A stretch of 64,000 nucleotides of DNA from Bacillota bacterium (GTDB taxonomy: Bacteria; Bacillota; Sulfobacillia; JACIYH01): assembly GCA_030019365.1 (NCBI GenBank), contig JASEFA010000009.1, positions 1 through 64,000 on the forward strand, in the 5' to 3' direction. The notes beneath the pieces were generated by a model. The model worked only from the letters and a program-made list of their open reading frames with translations. It did no database searches and was not told the origin of the DNA. How positions within the stretch are numbered: position 1 is the first letter of the stretch; each line of letters starts with the position of its first letter. This document shows, piece by piece, positions 1 to 7,770 of this stretch. A program made the position numbers and the translations under genes.

Positions 1-164
1 CCCTCAGCTAATCACAACATCCATGCCTATCCTGGCAACTTTCAATTTCTCTGACGCCGGCACAGCGCTGACGCACGGACTTGGCCAGGGCCGCCGGCAA
101 GCCAACAGCACGGCCGCTGACAGCGCCGCAAGCGGCGACCCGCAGGCGGAGTGCAGCGTTCACA

Positions 165-265
165 CCTTTCATGATCGGGGGCGTCCATCACCTTTCATGA
201 GGGGGGGCGTCCATCATTTTTCGTCGGACGGCGTCCGTGGTTTTTTGAAGGACGGTCATCCGCGG
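165..265. repeat. Degenerate 24-26 bp tandem array, four units
   Basis: Two near-identical units (165-190 and 191-216, cctttcatga followed by a G-run and gcgtccatca) are followed by two diverged units that keep the pattern of a T-run, a GGACGG core and a TCC trinucleotide (about 217-240 and 241-265). Similar T-run/GTCC repeats occur at the ends of some insertion sequences, but no element boundary or target duplication can be defined here. Confidence 0.55.
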
Positions 266-438
266 AGGCACCGCGGCGCCCTTCATCGGGCCGCGGCCAT
301 GCAGGTGGCGGGCAATTGACGATCTACTACCTGCAGTTACCAGCATTAGATAGTTAATTGCTCAGCCAAGCCAGCCGTATTCAGAGCTCATATGCCGGTT
401 ACGCCTCGCTGGGCTTTCGCGCTGCCCCCGTACCTCAG

Positions 439-467
439 TTTTTGCGGTACGTCGTACCGTGATTTTT
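439..467. repeat. Perfect inverted repeat flanked by T-runs
   Basis: CGGTAC (445-450) and GTACCG (454-459) form a perfect 6-bp dyad around GTC, with T-runs on both sides (439-443 and 462-467). On the plus strand it looks like a weak intrinsic terminator, but no plus-strand gene ends here. It may instead be a protein-binding site or an insertion-sequence relic. Confidence 0.4.
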
Positions 468-511
468 GTACGACTCCCCATTCCGGCGGCGGTGCACCCG
501 GGTGGGGTCAG

Positions 512-577
512 GTGGCCACGTCCAGGAGACGGCGGCGCACCCGCGCGGGATCAGTGGAAGGTGGCCACGTCCAGGAG
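512..577. repeat. 17-bp direct repeat copying the end of the permease gene
   Basis: The 17-mer gtggccacgtccaggag occurs at 512-528 and 561-577. The second copy is the last coding part of the permease gene that ends at 551; the first lies 49 bp further downstream. A gene end has therefore been duplicated in tandem, as is also seen at 44868-44932. Confidence 0.7.
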
Positions 578-1507
578 GCCACGCTGCCTGGCCACCCTCT
601 CACAACCCACCAGGACGGCCAGGCACACCAGCACCAGCAGCACGGCCGTGCCCAGCAGTATTGCCAGGATCATGCCATCTGACGCCCAGGCCAGGGAAGC
701 CGCCATGCCGTGGCCCAGGCAGGCCCGCCGCAGGCCCTCGACCCACCAGGTGAGCGGAAGCACACGGGAGACAGGCTGCACCCATGCGGGCAGGATGTCT
801 ATGGGATAGACCACGCCCGCCAGGACGTAGAACAGTCCCGCCACCGCCTCCGAGTACGCCCCACCGTGCCGGGCGCTGATCAGGTATACGCCGGCCAGGG
901 CCATCCCCATGGCCGCGCACGCCACCACCCCCAGCAGCAGCACGGGCAGGAAATACGGCCAGTTGACCCGGGCCAGGTGCAGGGGCAGCCCCAGGAACAG
1001 GCGGCCGAAGACGAGCAGGATCACCACGGAGAGCGCGCCGATGGCGGCGCCCGCCGCCGCGCGGCCCGTGATGTACCACTGCAGGCGTCCGGGCAGGATG
1101 TAGATGTAGCGGAAGGTGCGGAAGAACTCCCGGTCCTCCAGGATACACCAGCTCACCCCCATCATGACCTGCCCCACGAAGGCGAAGAAGGCGTTGCCCA
1201 GGTACACGTGGGCGAACATGGGCGATGAAAGGGCGTCCCGGGAGATCACCAGGTACATGAAGACCAGGATCAGCCCCTGTGCCACCGGCCGGAAGATGGA
1301 ATACACTGCGAACAGGAAGGGGTCGGTCCAGTTGGAGCCGATCTGCCAGCCCAGCCAGGCCCCCGTGCGCAGCACGTGCCACCCTCCCGCCTGGCGCAGC
1401 ACGTGCCACCCTCCCGCCCCGCGCAGCAGGTGGCTGTCCGACGCGCGCCGGCCGTCCCGGCTGCCCGCCCCGGAGGAGGGGGAGCTGCCGGTCGTCTTCA
1501 CTGCCAT
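551..1507 (-). CDS. ABC-2 type transporter permease (second membrane subunit)
   Basis: About 318 residues with six predicted membrane spans typical of the ABC-2 exporter permease superfamily, after a polar N-terminal stretch of about 45 residues. It is translationally coupled to the upstream permease: the ATG start lies inside the end of that gene, giving a 10-bp overlap (ATGGCAGTGA). With the other permease and the DrrA-like ATPase it should form a heterodimeric exporter of an unknown substrate such as a drug, lipid or polysaccharide. A longer frame reaching back to 1756 exists but would lie wholly inside the upstream gene, so the overlapping ATG is preferred. The N-terminus contains a short repeat (GGWHVLR twice). 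Confidence 0.85.
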   Translation of the reverse strand: MAVKTTGSSPSSGAGSRDGRRASDSHLLRGAGGWHVLRQAGGWHVLRTGAWLGWQIGSNWTDPFLFAVYSIFRPVAQGLILVFMYLVISRDALSSPMFAHVYLGNAFFAFVGQVMMGVSWCILEDREFFRTFRYIYILPGRLQWYITGRAAAGAAIGALSVVILLVFGRLFLGLPLHLARVNWPYFLPVLLLGVVACAAMGMALAGVYLISARHGGAYSEAVAGLFYVLAGVVYPIDILPAWVQPVSRVLPLTWWVEGLRRACLGHGMAASLAWASDGMILAILLGTAVLLVLVCLAVLVGCERVARQRGLLDVATFH

Positions 1508-2433
1508 CGCATGGTCAGCCTCCCTTCTCGCTTGGCGATCCGCTCCATGTGGGCCAGGGCCAGCGCGGCACCCACCAGGTACAGCACGGCCAGCCCGGCG
1601 TTGATGGCCACCTCCACCCCCGCCGGCAGGAGCCCCATGCCGGCATCGGCAAAGGCCAGCTGGCGGAGGGCGTCCAGCCCCAGGGTCAGGGGGACGACGC
1701 CCGCCAATGCCGCCGCCCAGAAGCCCAGGGCCCTGACCGGGAAGTAGAACCCGCACAGGAGGAATATGGGTTCCTGGAGGAGGTTGGACAGGTGCCAGGC
1801 CTCCCGCCCGTGCAGCAGGAAGAGAGAGGCAAACACCATCCCAAGTCCGTACAGGGCAATGAGGGTAACGAGGAACCCCACCACCAGGAGGCCCAAGGCA
1901 TCCGTACGGTACTTTACCCCGAAGGCGAGGCTGCCCAGTATCAGGGCCCCGGCCGCCCGCACCGTGGTCTGCACCATGCCTCCGAAGGCCATGCCCCCCA
2001 GAATGGCCATCCGGGAGATGGGAGCGACGAAGAACAGCTCCAGTTGCCCGCTCTGCTTGTCAAAGTAGAAGGTCGACCCCATCCCCCACAGCACGTGCAG
2101 CCAGTAGGCCGAGATGGCACCCCCCAGGATGACGTAGCCGACGAACACCTCGGGAGCCTTTATGGAGCGGTAGATGTACACGTAGGCGACCACACCCAGT
2201 ACGGGCAGGACGGTGTCGAAGAACAACCAGGAGAGCTCCCGGTTCGTCCCTACCACGCGGACGTAGGCACGTCCCCACAGTGCCCGTAGGTTGTCAACCA
2301 GGTACGAGCCCGCCGAGTGCCCTCCCCCGCGGCGCATGGAGTGTGCTGCGGTCCCGCCCGGCGCCGCCCCGGTGGGGTACGCCTCGGCACTCTCGGGAAT
2401 CCCGCGGGGAGACGATTCAGGCATGGTTGTCAC
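1498..2433 (-). CDS. ABC-2 type transporter permease (first membrane subunit)
   Basis: 311 residues with a hydrophilic N-terminus of about 55 residues and then about six membrane segments in the ABC-2 pattern. The GTG start at 2433 has a GGAGG site 9 bases upstream; an in-frame ATG at 2424 is less well placed. The gene overlaps the ATPase gene by 17 bp and the next permease by 10 bp, so all three are probably translated as one coupled operon. Substrate cannot be inferred; the DrrA-type ATPase suggests export rather than import. Confidence 0.87.
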   Translation of the reverse strand: MTTMPESSPRGIPESAEAYPTGAAPGGTAAHSMRRGGGHSAGSYLVDNLRALWGRAYVRVVGTNRELSWLFFDTVLPVLGVVAYVYIYRSIKAPEVFVGYVILGGAISAYWLHVLWGMGSTFYFDKQSGQLELFFVAPISRMAILGGMAFGGMVQTTVRAAGALILGSLAFGVKYRTDALGLLVVGFLVTLIALYGLGMVFASLFLLHGREAWHLSNLLQEPIFLLCGFYFPVRALGFWAAALAGVVPLTLGLDALRQLAFADAGMGLLPAGVEVAINAGLAVLYLVGAALALAHMERIAKREGRLTMRWQ

Positions 2434-3523
2434 CTGCGCCTTCCTCCAGCCCCCTGCCCACCAGGGACACGAAGACGTCCTCCAGGGTGGGTTCCTCCTT
2501 GCGGAAGGCCTTCACGCGGATGCCCGCCTCATCCATGCGTCCCATCACGGGGACGATGGCCGCCTCCTCGTGCAGGATCAGGCTCAGCTCGCACGCGCCG
2601 CTGCCGGGCACCACCCGCCGGCTCGAGGACTTCACCCCCGGCCAGCCTCCCACGGTGCCGGCCAAGCGCTCGTCCGCCGCCGCCCCGCCGTCGACCTCCA
2701 GGCGGATCACCACCTCCCGGCCCAGCGACCGCTTGAGGGCTGAAGGCGCACCGCAGGCCAGGATGCGCCCCCGGTCGATGATGGCCACCCGGTCGCACAG
2801 CTCGTCGGCCTCGGCCATGTAGTGCGTGGTCAGGAGCACGGTGCGGCCGGCCCGCTCGCCGATCCACTCCCGGATGAAGCCGCGGATGGCGCGGGCGGCA
2901 TTCACGTCAAGGCCCACCGTGGGTTCGTCCAGGAATATCACGGCCGGGTCGGAGATGAAACCGCGGGCGAAGTTCATCTTCTGCTTCTGGCCGGTGGACA
3001 GCCGGTTGATGCGGGAGTTGGCCTTCTCCCCCAGGCCCAGCCTCTCGATGAGACCGTCGACGCGCCGCATGGCCTCGCGCGAGGGGATGCCGTAGAACTG
3101 GGCGAACATCCACAGGTTCTCCCGCACGGTGAGGATGTCGTATCCCACCGATTCCCCGCCGGAAACCATGTTGATGATGCGCTTCACCGCCATGGGATCC
3201 TTCACCACGTCGTGGCCCCCCACCAGGGCCCGGCCCGACGTGGGGTAAAGGAGCGTGGCCAGGATCTTGATGAGGGTGGTCTTGCCTGCCCCGTTGGGGC
3301 CCAGCAGGCCGAACAGCTCCCCTTCCCGCACCTCCATGTCCACCCCACCCAGGGCGGTTACCTGCCGCACCACCCGGTCCCGCCGCCGCCGCAGCCAGCC
3401 CCCGCGCCCACCGCCCACGCCGGCATCTGGCTGCTCCGGGCCGGCGGCGGACCGCCCCCTGTTCTTCTTCTCACCACGGACGGAGAAGGTACGGGTGAGC
3501 TTCTCCACCTCTATCGCCAGCAT
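2417..3523 (-). CDS. DrrA-like ABC transporter ATP-binding protein
   Basis: 368 residues. The nucleotide-binding domain carries Walker A GPNGAGKT (about residue 77), signature LSTGQKQK, Walker B VIFLDEPTVGLD and the H-loop TTHYM. A C-terminal extension of about 100 residues, of the kind found in DrrA/CcmA-type exporters, follows. An unusual insertion of about 40 residues rich in Arg and Gly sits between the first beta strand and the rest of the N-terminal sheet (residues 17-55). The ATG at 3523 has GGGAGG 6 bases upstream. First gene of the exporter operon, behind a leader with promoter, short leader peptide and terminator (3539-3757), so expression is probably controlled by attenuation. Confidence 0.92.
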   Translation of the reverse strand: MLAIEVEKLTRTFSVRGEKKNRGRSAAGPEQPDAGVGGGRGGWLRRRRDRVVRQVTALGGVDMEVREGELFGLLGPNGAGKTTLIKILATLLYPTSGRALVGGHDVVKDPMAVKRIINMVSGGESVGYDILTVRENLWMFAQFYGIPSREAMRRVDGLIERLGLGEKANSRINRLSTGQKQKMNFARGFISDPAVIFLDEPTVGLDVNAARAIRGFIREWIGERAGRTVLLTTHYMAEADELCDRVAIIDRGRILACGAPSALKRSLGREVVIRLEVDGGAAADERLAGTVGGWPGVKSSSRRVVPGSGACELSLILHEEAAIVPVMGRMDEAGIRVKAFRKEEPTLEDVFVSLVGRGLEEGAGDNHA

Positions 3524-3538
3524 CTGAATCCTCCCATC

Positions 3539-3566
3539 AAAAGAGAGCCGGGTTGCCCCGGCTCTC
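3539..3566 (-). terminator. Intrinsic terminator in the exporter leader
   Basis: On the minus strand GAGAGCCGGG (3566-3557) pairs with CCCGGCTCTC (3552-3543) in a perfect 10-bp stem with a 4-base loop, followed at once by TTTT (3542-3539). It lies after the promoter and before the ATPase ribosome site, so it can only end transcription before the exporter genes. Its 5' arm (GAGCCGGG, 3564-3557) can alternatively pair with CCTGGCTC (3602-3595) over 8 bp with one G-U, which would be an antiterminator. Confidence 0.85.
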
Positions 3567-3593
3567 CCGCAGAAAAACGAAGACCCACCGGCT

Positions 3594-3624
3594 GGAGCCA
3601 GGGCAAGAAAGCCCTTGCCGCTCC
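3594..3624 (-). promoter_or_regulatory. Upstream leader hairpin that masks the antiterminator segment
   Basis: GGAG/CTCC outer pairs and a GGGC/GCCC inner stem form an imperfect hairpin that includes the CCTGGCTC segment (3602-3595) able to pair with the 5' arm of the terminator. The three elements (this hairpin, antiterminator, terminator) are mutually exclusive, as in known attenuators. Pairing was judged by eye. Confidence 0.55.
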
Positions 3625-3663
3625 GGCCAGGGGCCCGGACAGCCTCACCTGGACCGGGCGGTT

Positions 3664-3699
3664 TCAGGTTGCGCCGCTTACCTCACGGATGCGCACCAC
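3664..3699 (-). CDS. Putative leader peptide of the ABC exporter attenuator (11 aa)
   Basis: A GGAGGAGG ribosome site (3711-3704) lies 4 bases before a tandem GTG GTG start, giving the peptide MVRIREVSGAT or one residue less. An in-frame ATG at 3714 would give 16 residues but would place the ribosome site inside the coding sequence. The peptide starts only about 20 bases after the predicted transcription start and ends about 40 bases before the leader hairpin. Short, well-initiated leader frames followed by alternative hairpins are typical of ribosome-mediated attenuation of antibiotic-resistance ABC genes. No homologue of the peptide is recognised. Confidence 0.5.
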   Translation of the reverse strand: MVRIREVSGAT

Positions 3700-3727
3700 C
3701 GCACCTCCTCCCATCTCGACCCACGCG

Positions 3728-3757
3728 AGAATACCACACGCCTGCCACGCATGTCAA
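3728..3757 (-). promoter_or_regulatory. Sigma-A-type promoter of the ABC exporter operon
   Basis: TTGACA (3757-3752), an 18-base spacer and TATTCT (3733-3728). The predicted start near 3721 gives a leader of about 200 bases carrying the leader peptide and terminator. The pilO end at 3823 lies just upstream, so this promoter separates the exporter operon from the pilus operon. Confidence 0.75.
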
Positions 3758-3822
3758 TAACAGCCAACCGGACCGGGCGCCGGTGGCACTGCGGGGCCGG
3801 CGGCGACGAGCCGGCTGCTCCA

Positions 3823-4452
3823 TCAGCGGACGGGGCCAAACGGGTTCTCCCGTCCTTCCGATGGCGGTGGCAGCGGGGGAACCTGCAGCCTTACGGTCGG
3901 CCGAGGGGCAGTGGGACCCGTGACCGGAACAACCGGATTCAACTGGAAACCGATCTCCAGGTCAAACCGCACTGCCGCTCCCGCGGGCCGCAGCGACGCC
4001 AGGCTGATGCTGGCGGTATGCGGGAACCACCGCAGGGCCTGCAGGAACTCGGAAACCGGGCCGTATCCTCCTGTCCCACTTACGCGGACCGTGAACAGGC
4101 CCTTGTCGCCAGCGCCGAAGGTCAGCTGCTCCCAGGACAATCCCCAGATGTCCTGAGCAGCTTGCAGGAGCATGAGCACTTCCGAAGGACCAAAGGGAGC
4201 GCTCACATCCCGCCCCTCACGGGTAACTGCTTCACGCAACTCCTGCAGTCGATCGTCGAGAGCGGCCTCCTGGCCCTCCAGGTCACGCAGGCGGGATACC
4301 AGCTGCTCACCCTCGGTCACTTCCACCTTCAGCGCCCACAGGTGGCTCAGGGCGGGTAAGAGCATAGCGGCGGTCAAACCGCCGAGGACGAGGAGGCTCG
4401 CTGCCGCCGCCATGAGTAGCTTTTCTCTCTGCGTGAGCCCCCTCAGCTTCAT
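3823..4452 (-). CDS. pilO: Type IV pilus inner-membrane alignment protein, PilO-like
   Basis: 209 residues: a short cytoplasmic start, one membrane span (about 13-33), a coiled-coil stretch (about 38-75) and a compact domain of the PilO/GspM kind, with a Pro-rich tail. In type IV pilus machines PilO pairs with PilN to link the cytoplasmic PilM ring to the periplasm-side or wall-side parts. The ATG at 4452 overlaps the pilN stop (ATGA). Last gene of the pilus operon. The assignment rests on position after pilM-pilN and on architecture, since PilO sequences diverge strongly. Confidence 0.8.
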   Translation of the reverse strand: MKLRGLTQREKLLMAAAASLLVLGGLTAAMLLPALSHLWALKVEVTEGEQLVSRLRDLEGQEAALDDRLQELREAVTREGRDVSAPFGPSEVLMLLQAAQDIWGLSWEQLTFGAGDKGLFTVRVSGTGGYGPVSEFLQALRWFPHTASISLASLRPAGAAVRFDLEIGFQLNPVVPVTGPTAPRPTVRLQVPPLPPPSEGRENPFGPVR

Positions 4453-4976
4453 CTGCTCCCCTTCCAGGCGGCGGTGACGGTAAACACCAGAAGACCTTTC
4501 TGCTCGCCCCGCGTCACCTGGGCCAGAGCAACCCGGTCGAGGTAGGGGCACCCTTCGAGAGCCCGTACCAGGGCGGCAGTTGCCACCAGGTCAGCAGCCT
4601 GACCCGACAGATGCAGCGTCGTACCGTCCCAGCGCAACTCCCGCAATACGACCTGCGGAGGGGTGACACTCGCCAGAAACCAGAGGAGCTCGCCCCAGGG
4701 AGGAATCACGGCTCCGGTCGGAGTCCTCGCCTGGCCCAGCAACTGCTCCAGGCGGGCGACTTCCGCCTTCTTCTCGGCCACCCGGTCCAGCCGTGCCCTT
4801 TCGGCCTCCACCCGAGCCAATCTACCTTCCCATGCTTCCACCTGGTGGATCAATTCCATCCGTGCCCCTACCAGGCCGGCTATCAGCACGCCGGCAACCA
4901 TGGCCAGGACCAACCGCACCCGGCGCCTGCGGGTGCGCTCTTTGATCTCTCGCGGCAGCAGGTCAATGGTGGTCAC
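4449..4976 (-). CDS. pilN: Type IV pilus assembly protein PilN
   Basis: 175 residues beginning with the PilN hallmark INLLP-like motif (here IDLLPREI, residues 4-11), which binds the groove of PilM. A basic stretch, one membrane span (about 22-40), a coiled coil (about 45-80) and a ferredoxin-like domain follow. The GTG start overlaps the pilM stop as GTGA, and the stop overlaps the pilO start, so the three are coupled. The role is to connect cytoplasmic PilM to PilO. Confidence 0.88.
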   Translation of the reverse strand: MTTIDLLPREIKERTRRRRVRLVLAMVAGVLIAGLVGARMELIHQVEAWEGRLARVEAERARLDRVAEKKAEVARLEQLLGQARTPTGAVIPPWGELLWFLASVTPPQVVLRELRWDGTTLHLSGQAADLVATAALVRALEGCPYLDRVALAQVTRGEQKGLLVFTVTAAWKGSR

Positions 4977-6820
4977 CTCGTGTTCCCCCGCAATGACAAC
5001 CCCAGGGCGAGGAAGTGCTCCGGCCCGAAGGCCAGTGGGTCACAGGCCCATCTGACCCGGTCCTCGGGAAGTCGGGCGAGCCCGATCCACCGGGGACCGA
5101 CGGGAAGCCGACCCCACCGGGCCAGGGCCTGCTCCAACCACGAGGCCAGCACCTCGCAGAAACCTTGCAGCCTGGCCCCTCCCCCCGTCAGGAGAATTCG
5201 GGGCGCGACACCACGCTCACTCTGGTCCAGGTAGTACTCCACCGTCTTGCTGATCTCACCGGCCAGACGGTCCGCCAAAGGCCTCAGTTCGGAGATCTCC
5301 AGTCCGCGTTCCCTCTTGTAGGCCTCGGCAGCATCCTCCCCCACGCCGAGCTCCCGCTCGAGGACCTCCGTGAAGTGTTGTCCCCCCACCGGCAGTACCC
5401 GCGCGAGCAAGGGAGCGCCCTGCCGGCCGGCGAAAACCAGCGTCCCCATGGCCCCCGCATGCACACCTATGGTCAATACCGGCTGGGGATCCGGGCCCCG
5501 GTCCATGCTCCCCGCCAGCTCGAGCGCCCGCGCCAGTGCCACGCTATCGGTTTCCAGGGCAAGGGGTACCAGACCTCCCATTTCCACGACCTGTGCCAGT
5601 CCCCGCACCGTCCCAGAATGAGCAGCCACAAGCAATACCTTCATCTGACGCTCGCTCCGGCCGAGGACGGTAAAGTCCATCTCGGCCTCACTCCAGGGGA
5701 GAGGCAGGTAATGCTCCCCTTGCAGCCTGAACATGGCTTCCAACTCACGTCGCCCCATGGGGGGCAACTCTACCTGCCTGGTGATGACCCTCTGTCCGTC
5801 AACGGCGCTCACACAATGGCGACCCCGGAAGATGTTTCTCGCCTCCCTCAGGAGAGAGGCAACCCGGGCGAGATCCTGGATCTGTCCTCCCACAACCGCC
5901 CCCTCCGGCACCGGCCAGGTCCCGTAGCGCCAGATGGTGAGCATACCTCCGGACATTTCGGCCTGCACCACTTTCAGCCACCGGGAACCAATGTCGACGC
6001 CCAGGATTCCCCTTGCCCGGCCTGTCCCGGGCGCGAGGCCGGAAGACACATCCCGCCCGGCTGCAATACTCTCCGTGGCCTCTGCGGGTTCCTCCAGCTC
6101 CGCGGCTACCGCAGCCTCCTCGACCTCCCCGACCTCCGCCACCTCACAGATCATCTCGTCGCCGACTCTGCCCTCGACGGATCCCGCAGTTCCTGCGCTC
6201 TCGTCGTCGACTCCGGCCTCCACGGGTCCCGCGGCCCCCGCGCTCTCGCCGGGGACGCCGCCCTCCACCGACCCTGCTGCCACCGTGCCGGCGTCGTCGA
6301 CGCGGCTCCCCGCGGCAACGGCCTCCCGGCCGGCATCGGGGGGTACCACCGCCTGTGCCCCGCCAGGCGGCGATGTCGCCTCAGGCGAGCCTCCCACGGC
6401 CGGGGGCGTCTCTGCGGGAGCAGCACCCACCGGGAGAGTCCTCCCGGACAAATCCTCATCTGCCGCGGGCGTGACAATGGGGGGGACGGCGTCGTCAACT
6501 GGTGCAGTGCAGGGCGAACGTCCGTGAGCGCGCCATCCGGGGCGGGAAAAGAGAGAGACAGCAGCACGCAGGGGAGATCGTCCGCCATCCCGCGGGGCGT
6601 TGCGCCCTATGGTCCCGTCGATGGACAGCCGGGCGGGGAGAGGCGCGTATCGGGTCGGAGAAAGCGCAGGGAGCGGCCAGGCCTTACCGCTGGGCCGCTT
6701 CACCGCCGGCCCTGGCGCGAGCGGCAGAGGTCCCATCAAGCCCCGTACCTCAGGTTCCGTGATGCCATCAGCGACAACGGGGTGACGCGTTTTCCCCGGT
6801 CGCTCTCTCTTTACGGACAT
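4973..6820 (-). CDS. pilM: PilM, type IV pilus actin-like ATPase with a long N-terminal extension
   Basis: 615 residues from the ATG at 6820 (an in-frame GTG at 6841 is also possible). The conserved PilM/FtsA-like fold begins near residue 272 with ILGVDIGS and ends with the LTGGGARLQG phosphate-binding motif; this part has the normal length of about 340 residues. The first 270 residues are extra: low-complexity, rich in Pro, Ala, Gly and Glu, and include three imperfect 15-residue repeats (AGSVEGGVPGES-like, DNA about 6146-6277). Such an extension is not part of the usual family and is probably a disordered linker. PilM forms the cytoplasmic ring that binds PilN and the PilB/PilT motors. Confidence 0.87.
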   Translation of the reverse strand: MSVKRERPGKTRHPVVADGITEPEVRGLMGPLPLAPGPAVKRPSGKAWPLPALSPTRYAPLPARLSIDGTIGRNAPRDGGRSPLRAAVSLFSRPGWRAHGRSPCTAPVDDAVPPIVTPAADEDLSGRTLPVGAAPAETPPAVGGSPEATSPPGGAQAVVPPDAGREAVAAGSRVDDAGTVAAGSVEGGVPGESAGAAGPVEAGVDDESAGTAGSVEGRVGDEMICEVAEVGEVEEAAVAAELEEPAEATESIAAGRDVSSGLAPGTGRARGILGVDIGSRWLKVVQAEMSGGMLTIWRYGTWPVPEGAVVGGQIQDLARVASLLREARNIFRGRHCVSAVDGQRVITRQVELPPMGRRELEAMFRLQGEHYLPLPWSEAEMDFTVLGRSERQMKVLLVAAHSGTVRGLAQVVEMGGLVPLALETDSVALARALELAGSMDRGPDPQPVLTIGVHAGAMGTLVFAGRQGAPLLARVLPVGGQHFTEVLERELGVGEDAAEAYKRERGLEISELRPLADRLAGEISKTVEYYLDQSERGVAPRILLTGGGARLQGFCEVLASWLEQALARWGRLPVGPRWIGLARLPEDRVRWACDPLAFGPEHFLALGLSLRGNTR

Positions 6821-6847
6821 GGCCCTCTCCCGCCCGGGCACACCCGG

Positions 6848-7354
6848 TCAGCGCGGCGCATTGCGCGCCTGGACACCGGTTACCAGAGCTATGCCGGGCT
6901 CCCCCTGCAAACTTAGTGTTATGCGGTACAGACCACCGCTCTCCGAGTTGATCGAAAAAGCAGATACTCCCGTTAAGGCAACCGATCCGCCCGTCCACTC
7001 CGGCCACCCGTCGTACCAGTCCCGGGCGGACCGGTACACCTCCGACCCGACCAGGTAGTATTCCACGACTCTCCGCTCCCCACCTGCCCTTCTCACCGCG
7101 TAAGCGATACCATCGCCGCCGGATGCCGTGCGGACCTCGCATGCTGCCCTGAGCCCCGGTTCGTCGCCGGCCCCGTCCACCAGTTCCCTCAATACGGCCA
7201 CGGCCCGCTCCTGACGGTACGCCTGTTCCGTCGTGCGTCCGTAACCAGCGGCGAACAGCACCCAGGCCTGGTCGATCGCCAGCACCGCGATCCCGAGCAC
7301 GGCCACGGTCACCACTACCTCCACCAGAGTAAGACCCTTGTGCCCGTGGCGCAA
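6848..7354 (-). CDS. Minor prepilin (PilW/PulJ-like)
   Basis: 168 residues with a class III prepilin signal: short basic leader, cleavage after G in HKG|LTLVE, with the Glu5-type residue followed by a long hydrophobic helix (about 8-30). The TTG at 7354 with GGAGGT 7 bases upstream is chosen; GTG at 7360 sits directly on the ribosome site. It follows the previous prepilin by 2 bp. It should be processed by a prepilin peptidase, which is not encoded in this window, and take part in priming or tip assembly of the pilus. Confidence 0.82.
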   Translation of the reverse strand: MRHGHKGLTLVEVVVTVAVLGIAVLAIDQAWVLFAAGYGRTTEQAYRQERAVAVLRELVDGAGDEPGLRAACEVRTASGGDGIAYAVRRAGGERRVVEYYLVGSEVYRSARDWYDGWPEWTGGSVALTGVSAFSINSESGGLYRITLSLQGEPGIALVTGVQARNAPR

Positions 7355-7356
7355 GC

Positions 7357-7770
7357 TCACACCTCCGGGCGGTACCAGCGGTACCACAGGAATACAGCTT
7401 CGACTACGTTACGATCGCCCAATGCCAGCGACAAGCGCACGCGCACCATTCGCTCGGTCCCATGCCCCACAGGCTCGAGGGTCCGCGTGAGAACAAACTC
7501 AGTTCCGCCGTAATGCTCAAACGTCTGGGTGACGGGCGCAGACGGCTCCCCGATGGTCCCTCCTTCCAGGCCGGTCCTGGTTTCCTCGGCGGCGAGCACC
7601 AGCAACTCCAGCGCCTCCAGGCGGTAGCGGCTCAAGCTGACGCCGCGGGAGGCCGTAGCCAGACACGAAAGAAAGGGAAGCAGGGCTACGACCAGGATCG
7701 CGAGCCCCACCACCAGTTCGAGAAGGCTTACCCCCCTCTGTTCTCTTCGCCAGCGGCCCAGCCTCCTCAT
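7357..7770 (-). CDS. Minor prepilin (PilV/PulI-like)
   Basis: 137 residues with the prepilin motif RG|VSLLELVVGLAI (around residues 13-25) and a hydrophobic N-terminal helix. The ATG at 7770 overlaps the stop of the upstream PilX-like gene (ATGA), which fixes the start; the longer frame to 7863 would lack coupling and bury the prepilin signal. The name PilV is used in the structural sense; the member of the minor pilin set cannot be assigned from sequence alone. Confidence 0.82.
   Translation of the reverse strand: MRRLGRWRREQRGVSLLELVVGLAILVVALLPFLSCLATASRGVSLSRYRLEALELLVLAAEETRTGLEGGTIGEPSAPVTQTFEHYGGTEFVLTRTLEPVGHGTERMVRVRLSLALGDRNVVEAVFLWYRWYRPEV

Larger units (their letters stand above)
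1..550. other. Gene-free left edge with degenerate repeats
   Basis: No open frame here has a convincing start, ribosome site or recognisable protein. What can be seen is a degenerate tandem array (165-265), an inverted repeat flanked by T-runs (439-467) and a duplicated piece of the end of the neighbouring permease gene (512-577). This mixture resembles the repeat-rich ends left behind by decayed insertion sequences, for example IS21-type elements, but no transposase gene is visible. That reading is an inference. Confidence 0.5.

Noticed and set aside
551-1756. Longer start for the second ABC permease at 1756
   Set aside because: It would lie wholly within the upstream permease gene and reads Gly/Pro/Arg-rich shadow sequence; the overlapping ATG at 1507 is well coupled.
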